DNA of 7,843 bases from an uncultured Collinsella sp. (lineage in GTDB: Bacteria; Actinomycetota; Coriobacteriia; Coriobacteriales; Coriobacteriaceae). Positions 1 to 5,520 of this stretch are shown here, piece after piece. Numbering within the stretch: the stretch's first letter is position 1; each line of letters opens with the position of its first letter. A model generated the notes under the pieces. That model saw only the letters and a list, made by a program, of their open reading frames with translations, ran no database searches and was not told the DNA's origin. Location of the stretch: positions 1 through 7,843 of the forward strand of contig CAAEOW010000088.1 of the NCBI GenBank assembly GCA_900757705.1, read 5' to 3'. A program made the position numbers and the translations under genes.

Positions 1-101
1 GGCCGGGTTGAGATTTTCGCTCGGTCAAGTCCTGGCTCGCACGAAGGCCACATTAAGTGGCCTTCGGCTCGTGCGGAATCTACGAAAATCTCAACCCGGC
101 C
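1..101. repeat. Large nested inverted repeat
   Basis: Positions 1-19 (GGCCGGGTTGAGATTTTCG) are exactly reverse-complementary to 83-101. Between these arms lies a second perfect stem, CGAAGGCCAC at 42-51 with GTGGCCTTCG at 57-66, closing a five-base ATTAA loop. GCA at 39-41 can extend that stem by pairing with TGC at 72-74 if the five bases 67-71 are bulged out. The element touches the window edge, so its left limit is unknown. It lies 109 bases past the stop codon of the leftward-reading aminotransferase gene, so it could act as a downstream transcript-end hairpin. No clear U-tract follows either stem in either direction, so a classical intrinsic terminator is not shown. A dispersed palindromic repeat (REP or MITE-like) is the alternative. 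Confidence 0.75.
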
Positions 102-210
102 CCTCGGACCGGAGCTGCGGTAACTTTGCTGCGAATCCTCGCGCCCGTTGAGCGACGCGCCCCACGCATAACCCTTATGTCGGTAGGCTGATGCGTTGCG
201 TCCCTGATGG
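102..210. other. Gene-free spacer 3' of the aminotransferase
   Basis: This stretch lies between the palindrome and the aminotransferase stop codon. I see no coding region with a credible start and no strong hairpin. The only symmetry is a short palindrome, CATAA-CCC-TTATG, at 167-179, which is too weak to name. Confidence 0.5.
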
Positions 211-1347
211 CTACAGGGTTGAAACGAAGGTGGACAGGCGGTGGAGGCCTTCGTCTAGGTCTTTGTCGGAGACGCAGTAGCTTAGGCGGATATGACCTTC
301 GGTGCCGAAGCAGTCGCCCGGGACTAGGGCTACGTTGGCCTCTTTGATGGCTTTGATGCAGAAGTCTTCGCTTGTCAGGCCGAATTGTTTGATGCTGGGG
401 AAGGCGTAGAAGGCGCCGGCTGGTTCCACTACGTCGAGATCCATGGCGTCTAAGGCTGCGAGTACGCGCTCGCGGCGGGCTCGGTAGACTTTGAGCATGG
501 GGGTTGGGTCGACGGTGAGGGCTCGGGCTGCGGCGTCCATTTCGAAGGAGACAGCACTCGATACTAAGTATTGGTGAGCCTTTGCGATCTCGGCGATGAC
601 GGGGGCTGCGGCTGCGAGCCAACCCAAGCGCCAGCCGGTCATGGCCCAGGGCTTGGAGAAGCTCTCGATGACTACCGTCTGCTCGCGCAGTTCTGGGTGT
701 CGCTGGGCAAAGCGCTCGTAGCCGTCCGCGTAGACCAAGCGGTTGTATACGTCGTCGCAGACTACGTAGATGCCCGCCTGCTCTGCCACGCGCGCCACGA
801 CGTCGAGCGATGCCGCGTTGAGAATGCAGCCCGTGGGATTGTTGGGCGAGCAGATAACGACGGCCTTAGTCGCCGGGGTCACACAGGCGCGAAGCGCATC
901 CTCGTCAATCTGAAATTGCGCAGGCTCCGTATCCAAGAAGACCGCCTTGGCGTGGTTGGCCACGACAATGCTCTCGTACAGGCCAAAGGCGGGCGTGGGG
1001 ATAATGACCTCGTCGCCGGGGTTGAGCATAGCCATAAATGTTGCCGACAGGGCCTCGGTCGCGCCGTCGGTCAGGATGACCTCATCGGCGGAAAACGCCA
1101 GGCCCGCGTCACCCATATATTCGGACAGTGCCTCGCGCAGGGCGGGGCGACCGTTGTTGGGCGGATAGTGCGTGTCGCCGCGGTCCAACGAAGCAGTCAC
1201 CTCGGCGCTAACCACATCGGGCGTGGGAAAATCGGGCTCACCGAGCGCAAGCGCAATGCATCCCGGATGCTGCGCGGCGAGTGCGTTAATCCGACGGATG
1301 CCGGAGGGCTTGAGCGTGGCAAGCGAGGTATTCATGGGCAGACGCAT
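211..1347 (-). CDS. PLP-dependent aminotransferase, class I/II (aspartate aminotransferase-like)
   Basis: The protein has 378 residues, a usual length for fold-type I aminotransferases, which move an amino group between an amino acid and a 2-oxo acid using pyridoxal phosphate in the cytosol. Visible motifs are: SPNNPTG at 167-173; the D198/Y201 pair (CDDVY), expected to contact the cofactor ring; SFSKPWAMTGWRLGW from 229, with K232 as the Schiff-base lysine and R240 near the phosphate; and HIRLSY at 352-357, with R354 as the likely substrate carboxylate-binding arginine. There is no signal peptide. The start at 1347 is chosen because AAAGGA (1353-1358) lies five bases upstream; the ATG four codons later has no such site. 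It is divergent from the gene at 1441. Leucine and lysine codon use changes sharply near residue 257 (see findings). The substrate cannot be fixed from sequence, so no gene symbol is given. Confidence 0.93.
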   Translation of the reverse strand: MRLPMNTSLATLKPSGIRRINALAAQHPGCIALALGEPDFPTPDVVSAEVTASLDRGDTHYPPNNGRPALREALSEYMGDAGLAFSADEVILTDGATEALSATFMAMLNPGDEVIIPTPAFGLYESIVVANHAKAVFLDTEPAQFQIDEDALRACVTPATKAVVICSPNNPTGCILNAASLDVVARVAEQAGIYVVCDDVYNRLVYADGYERFAQRHPELREQTVVIESFSKPWAMTGWRLGWLAAAAPVIAEIAKAHQYLVSSAVSFEMDAAARALTVDPTPMLKVYRARRERVLAALDAMDLDVVEPAGAFYAFPSIKQFGLTSEDFCIKAIKEANVALVPGDCFGTEGHIRLSYCVSDKDLDEGLHRLSTFVSTL

Positions 1348-1440
1348 GGCATTCCTTTCGTGAGGGTTGCACTAGGATAGCGCGGCGGAGCGCCGTCATA
1401 CGGTGTAACCTAAACGGAAACCGACCGGAAAGGAGGCGGC
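1348..1440. promoter_or_regulatory. Divergent intergenic region with small hairpin
   Basis: This 93-base gap separates the starts of the aminotransferase (minus) and the flavodoxin-like gene (plus), so promoters for both should lie here or overlap the genes. I see a GC-rich dyad, CGGCG-GAG-CGCCG, at 1383-1395 near the middle, which could be a shared operator. On the minus strand, TATCCT (1374-1379) is a weak -10 candidate, but no good -35 lies 16-18 bases upstream. On the plus strand TTGCAC at 1367-1372 resembles a -35 box without a matching -10 box. Each gene has a clear ribosome-binding site: AAAGGA at 1353-1358 (minus) and AAAGGAGG at 1429-1436 (plus). Confidence 0.35.
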
Positions 1441-2100
1441 ATGGAGACGACCGCACGCGGCGATGTACCAAAAACACTGCATAGCATCGCGTTTGTCAGT
1501 ATTCCCGATAGCGCCGATCTTGAGTTTTTGCTCTGGGACCTTCAGGATGCCATCGCAGCCTATGCGCAGCTTTCCGGCACCGCACTCCCCCATCCAGTCG
1601 ACTTGAAGGCGAATAGCGCCGATACCGCCGATGGCATCGTGCTCGCCGTTGAGGATATGCCCGATGACGAGGCAATGACAGACATCGAGAAGGCACTCAA
1701 TCGCTTTGGCGATACGGGGACGCGCGTCTATGTCGTCGTTCAGGCCATCTACGAGCGTACCGAGGGGGCGCGCATGCTCATCGAGCGCCTGCGCCAAGCT
1801 TGCGAACTCCGTAGGCTAACGTGGTGCGGCGGCGTTATCGCCTGCACCGGCAGCGGCATCGCAGCGCTTCGCCACTCCCCACGCATGGGACTGCTGCGTC
1901 GGCCGTTTTCCGAAGCGATGGATAAGCTGGTGGGTGCCGTGCGCATGGGCTGCTCGGTTGAGCACGCCCAGCTGCTTGGCGGCGGCAATGCCGATGGTGT
2001 CGACGTCGACGGCATGGTGCGTGTCGAGCCCGCGCTGCCCGCGCCGATCTGGCGCACCATCATCAAACGCCTCGGCGCCCATGCTCAATCAAATATCTAA
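1441..2100 (+). CDS. Conserved-looking protein, possible flavodoxin-fold NAD(P)H oxidoreductase relative
   Basis: I do not recognise this 219-residue protein by name. Its layout resembles the NADPH-dependent FMN reductase/flavodoxin fold: a first strand and helix (IAFVSIPDSADLEFLLWDL, residues 16-34), a second strand with a helix (DGIVLAVEDMPDDEAMTDIE, 64-83), a third strand (TRVYVVVQAIYE, 94-105), a helix (ARMLIERLRQACEL, 110-123) and a fourth strand (WCGGVIACTGSGI, 128-140). The family's usual N-terminal phosphate loop (GSPR-like) is replaced by SIPDSAD, so flavin binding is doubtful. The C-terminal third has a basic patch (PRMGLLRRPFSEAMDKL, 147-163), a glycine-rich turn (LLGGGNADG) and a proline-rich strip (EPALPAPIW). 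There is no signal peptide or membrane segment. The start is well supported by AAAGGAGG four bases upstream. It is divergent from the aminotransferase, and its stop lies one base from the stop of the convergent glycosylase gene. That it is a real gene is near certain; the fold is a tentative inference. Confidence 0.85.
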   Translation: METTARGDVPKTLHSIAFVSIPDSADLEFLLWDLQDAIAAYAQLSGTALPHPVDLKANSADTADGIVLAVEDMPDDEAMTDIEKALNRFGDTGTRVYVVVQAIYERTEGARMLIERLRQACELRRLTWCGGVIACTGSGIAALRHSPRMGLLRRPFSEAMDKLVGAVRMGCSVEHAQLLGGGNADGVDVDGMVRVEPALPAPIWRTIIKRLGAHAQSNI

Positions 2101-2101
2101 A

Positions 2102-2665
2102 TTAGAGAGCAGCCCAGTCAACTGCCTCGCGCCAGCGCTCGACAAGGCGCTCCAGACGCCAAGCCGCATTGGCAGGACTTGTCGAGGGCAGGACGATGGC
2201 GGGCAGCCCGGTGCGTTCTTGTAGATAGCGCTTGTAGAGCCGGCCAGCCGTACCACCGTTGCATATCACCTGCTCAATGGGAGCTGCGTCGGTAATGCAC
2301 TCGATATGTGCCGGCACAACGTTACGAATGCTCGCGTCGCTCGAGCCCTTAATGTCACAGCTCTCGATCACATCCCACAGAGCCACGCCGCCGTTCAGCA
2401 GCATGGATCGCTTGGCGGCAATTGAGGCGTCGAGCGTCGCGGGCTCGCTGTCCGCCAAAGGGTCGCCCTCGTTGGGCGGCACAGGCACTCCGAGGCACGC
2501 GGCCATCACGCGCCAAAAGCGGTTCTGCGGATTGCCATAGTAGAAGGCATTGGCACGCGAGAGCACCGAGGGAAACGACCCTAGCACCAAAACGCTCGAG
2601 CGCTCGTCAAACACGGGTTCAAACCCATGCTCAATATGTTGATAGCCCTCGTCGGACGCAGCCAT
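2102..2665 (-). CDS. DNA-deoxyinosine (hypoxanthine) glycosylase, UDG superfamily
   Basis: The 187-residue protein matches the hypoxanthine-DNA glycosylase branch (family 6) of the uracil-DNA glycosylase superfamily. These enzymes cut deaminated adenine (hypoxanthine) from DNA to start base excision repair. Diagnostic segments are VLVLGSFPSVLSR (25-37) followed by FYYGNPQNRFWR (41-52), the family's first active-site block; NGGVALWDVIESC (91-103); the strand-turn VICNGGTAGR (133-142); and LPSTSPANA (159-167), the block corresponding to the DNA-intercalating motif of the superfamily. Length is normal for the family and the protein is cytosolic. The start at 2665 has GAGGG (2674-2678) eight bases upstream, inside the end of the amylase gene, and follows the amylase stop by three bases, so translational coupling is likely. 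Its 3' end abuts the convergent gene with no room for a private terminator. Confidence 0.88.
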   Translation of the reverse strand: MAASDEGYQHIEHGFEPVFDERSSVLVLGSFPSVLSRANAFYYGNPQNRFWRVMAACLGVPVPPNEGDPLADSEPATLDASIAAKRSMLLNGGVALWDVIESCDIKGSSDASIRNVVPAHIECITDAAPIEQVICNGGTAGRLYKRYLQERTGLPAIVLPSTSPANAAWRLERLVERWREAVDWAAL

Positions 2666-2668
2666 GGC

Positions 2669-4045
2669 CTAGGCCCTCAGCAGATAACGCACCTCGTAGG
2701 GCGCAAGCTCAAGGGCACCCGTCAGCTCAACCGTGGGCGCGCCGTCGGCCAGCAGGTCGACAAAGGACCCATTGAGCTCGCCGGCGCCAAAGGTGTAAGG
2801 CTCGCCCACGGCGTTCACCGCCACGAGCACCGTCGCGTCGTCGCAGGCACGCTCGAACAGCAGCTGCTTGTTCTGGATCACCACGTTGCGGTACGCGCCG
2901 TAGTTGAGAGCGCGTGCCGCCGCACCGTCTGTCGAGCGCAGGTGCGCGAGCTGCTTGATGAAGGCCGTCAGCTCGTTGGGCGCAGGCTCATCGAGCGCAG
3001 GGCGCAGCGCCCAGTCGCCATCGGGGCCGCCCTTTTCGCCAGCAATCCCCCACTCGCTGCCATAGTAGACACACGGAATGCCTGGCATGCCAAAGAGCAT
3101 GCCATAGGCGGGACGCAGGCACGACTTGTCGGTGAGGATGCTTGCCAGGCGCGGCACGTCGTGGTTGTCGACAAACGACAGCAGGTGTTTGCCGCGGTAG
3201 ATGCACCACGGGTCGCCGCCAAACTGGCGGTGCAGCGAATGGGCGATCTCGAACATGTTGACCGAGTTAAAGCTGGAGTACAGGCCCTTGTAGCACTCGT
3301 AGTTGGTGCAGGAGTCGAGCATCTCGTCGTTGACGATCTGGTTGTAGTCGCCGTGGAGCGTCTCGCCGATCAGCACAAAATCGGGCTTGAGCTCGCGGGT
3401 AAAGGTATGCAGACGACGCATGAAGTCGCGGTCGAGCATATAGGCAACGTCCAGGCGCAGGCCGTCGACGCCAAACACGTCAGCCCAACGGCGCACGGAC
3501 TCGAGCAGGTAATCGACCACGGCGGGGTTTTGCAGGTTGAGCTTCACAAGCTCAAAATGGCCCTCCCAGCCCTCGTACCAAAAGCCGTCGCCGTAGCACG
3601 AGTCACCGTCAAAGCTGATGTGGAACCAGTCCTTGTAGGGCGAGTCCCACTTGCGCTCCTGCACATCACGGAAGGCCCAGAAGCCGCGGCCGACGTGGTT
3701 GAAGACCGCATCGAGCACCACACGGATGCCATGGGCGTGCAGCGTCTCGCATACGGCGGCAAAATCGGCATCCCCGCCCAGGCGGCGGTCGATATGGCGC
3801 AGGCTGCGCGTGTCGTAACCGTGGCTGTCGGATTCGAGCGGCGGGTTGATGAGCACAGCGCCAACGCCGAGTTCCTGCAGGTAGTCGGCCCATTGGGCGA
3901 TTTTCATAATGGGAGCATCGGGGTTAGGCGCGGCGTTGGCAGCCTGGGCGAGTTCATCCTCGGCAACGGGCGCGGCGTTTTCGCGCGGAGCTCCGCAAAA
4001 GCCCAGCGGATAGATCTGATAGAACGTCGTCTCGTATGCCCACAT
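2669..4045 (-). CDS. Intracellular GH13 alpha-amylase family enzyme, neopullulanase/maltogenic-like
   Basis: This 458-residue glycoside hydrolase family 13 enzyme should hydrolyse alpha-glucosidic bonds in maltodextrins, cyclodextrins or short branched glucans. The conserved regions are intact: DAVFNH at 112-117; GLRLDVAY at 195-202 with nucleophile D199; GETLHG at 227-232 with acid/base E228; and FVDNHD at 291-296 with stabiliser D296. The extra motif before region II reads VKLN (167-170), closer to the MPKLN of the neopullulanase subfamily than to the QPDLN of oligo-1,6-glucosidases. There is no signal peptide, so it should act in the cytosol on imported oligosaccharides. The N-terminal CBM34-type domain of classical neopullulanases is absent; the protein starts directly in the barrel (MWAYETTFYQIYP) and ends in a short beta domain. 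The ATG at 4045 is preferred over the in-frame GTG at 4069 because GGGAGG (4051-4056) sits five bases before it. It is coupled to the downstream glycosylase gene. Confidence 0.92.
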   Translation of the reverse strand: MWAYETTFYQIYPLGFCGAPRENAAPVAEDELAQAANAAPNPDAPIMKIAQWADYLQELGVGAVLINPPLESDSHGYDTRSLRHIDRRLGGDADFAAVCETLHAHGIRVVLDAVFNHVGRGFWAFRDVQERKWDSPYKDWFHISFDGDSCYGDGFWYEGWEGHFELVKLNLQNPAVVDYLLESVRRWADVFGVDGLRLDVAYMLDRDFMRRLHTFTRELKPDFVLIGETLHGDYNQIVNDEMLDSCTNYECYKGLYSSFNSVNMFEIAHSLHRQFGGDPWCIYRGKHLLSFVDNHDVPRLASILTDKSCLRPAYGMLFGMPGIPCVYYGSEWGIAGEKGGPDGDWALRPALDEPAPNELTAFIKQLAHLRSTDGAAARALNYGAYRNVVIQNKQLLFERACDDATVLVAVNAVGEPYTFGAGELNGSFVDLLADGAPTVELTGALELAPYEVRYLLRA

Positions 4046-4050
4046 AGCAA

Positions 4051-4056
4051 CCTCCC
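4051..4056 (-). promoter_or_regulatory. Ribosome-binding site fixing the amylase start
   Basis: On the minus strand GGGAGG is followed by TTGCT and then ATG, an ideal spacing of five bases. This supports the start MWAYETTF at 4045 and argues against the GTG eight codons upstream, which would place this site inside the coding region. Confidence 0.8.
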
Positions 4057-4081
4057 GGCAATCTTTCACGCAACGCCATCC

Positions 4082-4087
4082 ATTGTA
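4082..4087 (-). promoter_or_regulatory. Possible -10 box for the amylase-glycosylase operon
   Basis: The minus strand reads TACAAT here (five of six bases match TATAAT), about 37 bases before the amylase ATG, which would give a short leader of about 30 bases. No good -35 hexamer lies 16-18 bases upstream; that place is filled by a G-rich run (about 4101-4111). An activator-dependent promoter is possible. The inverted repeat at 4118-4184 lies just upstream. Confidence 0.35.
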
Positions 4088-4117
4088 TGCCCGCCGCGCA
4101 TCCCCTCCCCCAAAATA

Positions 4118-4184
4118 AGTTGCGGTGAAATAGGGACTGTTGAGACCAATAAACCGGGCAAACAGTCTCTATTCCACCGCAACT
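4118..4184. repeat. Inverted repeat with 24-base arms
   Basis: The left arm is 4118-4141 (begins AGTTGCGGTGAAATAGGG) and the right arm is 4161-4184 (ends TATTCCACCGCAACT). They are reverse-complementary at 22 of 24 positions and are separated by 19 bases. The mismatches are 4134/4168 and 4128/4174. Each strand as RNA keeps one of these as a G-U wobble, so a stable hairpin could form from either strand. Read leftwards, the stem is followed by TTATTTT, a modest U-rich tail, so it may end the sotB transcript, whose stop codon is at 4200-4202. A small dispersed repeat (MITE- or REP-like) is the other reading. Confidence 0.75.
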
Positions 4185-4199
4185 GATGAGGGGACGTGA

Positions 4200-5396
4200 T
4201 TAGGCGACAGGCTTTGCGCGGTGTATGGCCGGGAATAGCACCGTGATAGCGAGAATGACACCCACGACGGCAATCGCCCCGCCCGCGCAACCGATCCAGG
4301 CGATGCCGGGACCCGACACCACGGCGCCGCCGACCGCGGTGCCCGTGCCGATACCGAGGTTAAACAGGCCCGAGAAGATCGACATGGCGACGGCCGACGA
4401 ATCTGCCGGCGTGTACTTGATGAGCTCGGCCTGGAACGCCACGTTAAAGGCTGTGGAGCAGCAGCCCCATAGCGCGCAGACGGCAAGCACTGCTACGAAC
4501 GACGATGCGACCGGACCCATGAGCAGCAGAGCCACCGGCACGCCGGAGAGCGTGATAGCTAAGAACGGAAAGCGATGCCCATCGAACAGTCGGCCGAACA
4601 GCCAGCTTCCGAGCAGACCGGAGCAGCCAAACGCCGTCAGCGTCATGGTGATGGCGCTTGCGTCGACATGGGCGACCTGCGCCAGGAAGGGCTCGATATA
4701 GCTGTAACCCGCGTAGTAGCCGGTCGCCATAAAGACCGTGACCGCGTAGAGCGCAATCAGGAACGGGTTCTTGAGCAGCTCGGGCAGCTGTTTGACGGTA
4801 AAGCGCTCGCCCGCCGGCATGACCGGGAACACCGCTGCCTGGTACACCACCGCGGCGGCAGAGAAGGATCCAACCACGGCAAACGTCATGCGCCAGCCCA
4901 CGGCCAGGCCGATGGCGCGACCGATCGGTAGGCCGAAGATCTGCGCGATGGACGAGCCCGTGGCGATCATGCTGATGGCGAGCGCCCCATGACGCGTATC
5001 GACCAGGCGCGAGGCTATGATCGAAGCGACCGACCAGAACACGGCGTGCGCGCAGGCGACCACCAGGCGTGCGCAGACCAAGATGGGATAGGTCGGCGCC
5101 ACGGCGGACAGGAACTGACCCAGAGAAAACACGGCAAGCACGCCGAGCAGCATACGCTTGAACTCAAAGCGCGAGGCAAACACCATAAGCGGCAGCGACA
5201 GCAGCATGACGCCCCAGGCGTAGACCGAGATCATGATGCCTGCCTGGGCCTCGGTGAGCGAGAACGATGCGGCAATATCAGTCAGAAGGCCAATGGGCAT
5301 GAACTCCGACGTGTTGAACACGAACGCACAGCAGGCGAGCCCGATAAGCGGGAGCCACTGCTTGAGCGAGATGCCATCTTGTCTTGCCTGAGTCAT
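4200..5396 (-). CDS. sotB: MFS sugar efflux transporter, SotB (YdeA) type
   Basis: This 398-residue major facilitator is almost the same length as E. coli SotB and shares its signature stretches: FNTSEFMPIGLLTDIA (27-42), AHAVFWSVASIIASRL (116-131), IATGSSIAQIFGLPIGR (144-160) with GWRMTF (167-172), YSYIEPF (231-237) and FSGLFNLGIGTG (341-352). About twelve membrane helices are expected, with a hydrophilic central stretch around 193-209. Relatives export sugars such as arabinose and lactose, or IPTG, by proton antiport, limiting toxic sugar build-up; the substrate here is unknown, and drug export is an alternative within this DHA1-related group. The start at 5396 is preferred because GGAGAGGG (5404-5411) lies seven bases upstream; an in-frame extension to about 5579 would overlap the feoB 3' end and lacks family similarity. 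A promoter at 5433-5462 suggests separate transcription from feoAB. Confidence 0.9.
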   Translation of the reverse strand: MTQARQDGISLKQWLPLIGLACCAFVFNTSEFMPIGLLTDIAASFSLTEAQAGIMISVYAWGVMLLSLPLMVFASRFEFKRMLLGVLAVFSLGQFLSAVAPTYPILVCARLVVACAHAVFWSVASIIASRLVDTRHGALAISMIATGSSIAQIFGLPIGRAIGLAVGWRMTFAVVGSFSAAAVVYQAAVFPVMPAGERFTVKQLPELLKNPFLIALYAVTVFMATGYYAGYSYIEPFLAQVAHVDASAITMTLTAFGCSGLLGSWLFGRLFDGHRFPFLAITLSGVPVALLLMGPVASSFVAVLAVCALWGCCSTAFNVAFQAELIKYTPADSSAVAMSIFSGLFNLGIGTGTAVGGAVVSGPGIAWIGCAGGAIAVVGVILAITVLFPAIHRAKPVA

Positions 5397-5432
5397 GTAG
5401 GAACCCTCTCCGATTGTCTTGAGCGATGGGTG

Positions 5433-5462
5433 ATTATATAGCAACGGCCCCGCATCCGTCAG
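5433..5462 (-). promoter_or_regulatory. Likely sigma-70 type promoter of sotB
   Basis: On the minus strand a perfect TATAAT (5433-5438) lies 18 bases after CTGACG (5457-5462), which matches four of six bases of TTGACA. Transcription would start near 5426, giving a leader of about 30 bases with the ribosome-binding site at 5404-5411. The -35 box occupies the loop of the hairpin at 5444-5480 and the spacer lies across its arm, so a repressor binding the dyad would block this promoter. Confidence 0.55.
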
Positions 5463-5480
5463 CAACAGATGCGGCGCCGT
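5444..5480 (-). promoter_or_regulatory. GC-rich dyad: feoAB transcript end or sotB operator
   Basis: The arms 5444-5456 and 5468-5480 are reverse-complementary at 12 of 13 positions around an 11-base loop. The hairpin begins 40 bases after the feoB stop codon, a reasonable place for a terminator. However, it is followed on the minus strand by TTGCTATATAAT rather than a U-tract, so termination would be inefficient. Its overlap with the sotB promoter makes an operator role equally likely. Confidence 0.5.
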
Positions 5481-5520
5481 AATCAACTCAATACACAGAG
5501 GTTGCGCCATCAATAAATAA

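Noticed and set aside
42..66. Intrinsic terminator of the aminotransferase gene
   Set aside because: The 10-base stem is strong, but no U-tract follows it on either strand, so I list it only as part of an inverted repeat.
1..101. tRNA or structured RNA gene in the left palindrome
   Set aside because: No cloverleaf, anticodon arm or T-loop sequence can be fitted; the pairing is a simple nested hairpin.
80..622. Arginine- and proline-rich open frame of 180 codons
   Set aside because: Overlaps the palindrome and the aminotransferase 3' end in another frame; composition is that of a chance GC-rich frame.
571..1380. Plus-strand open frame (269 codons) opposite the aminotransferase
   Set aside because: Antisense shadow of a gene with an intact PLP site; no domain recognised.
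4046..4069. GTG start eight codons upstream of the amylase
   Set aside because: It would place the strong GGGAGG ribosome-binding site inside the coding region; the ATG at 4045 is ideally spaced from it.
2627..4186. Long open frame on the plus strand (519 codons) opposite the amylase
   Set aside because: It is antisense to a clear GH13 gene with all catalytic motifs; its translation is rich in R, V, A, H and Q with no recognisable domain, typical of a GC-rich shadow frame.
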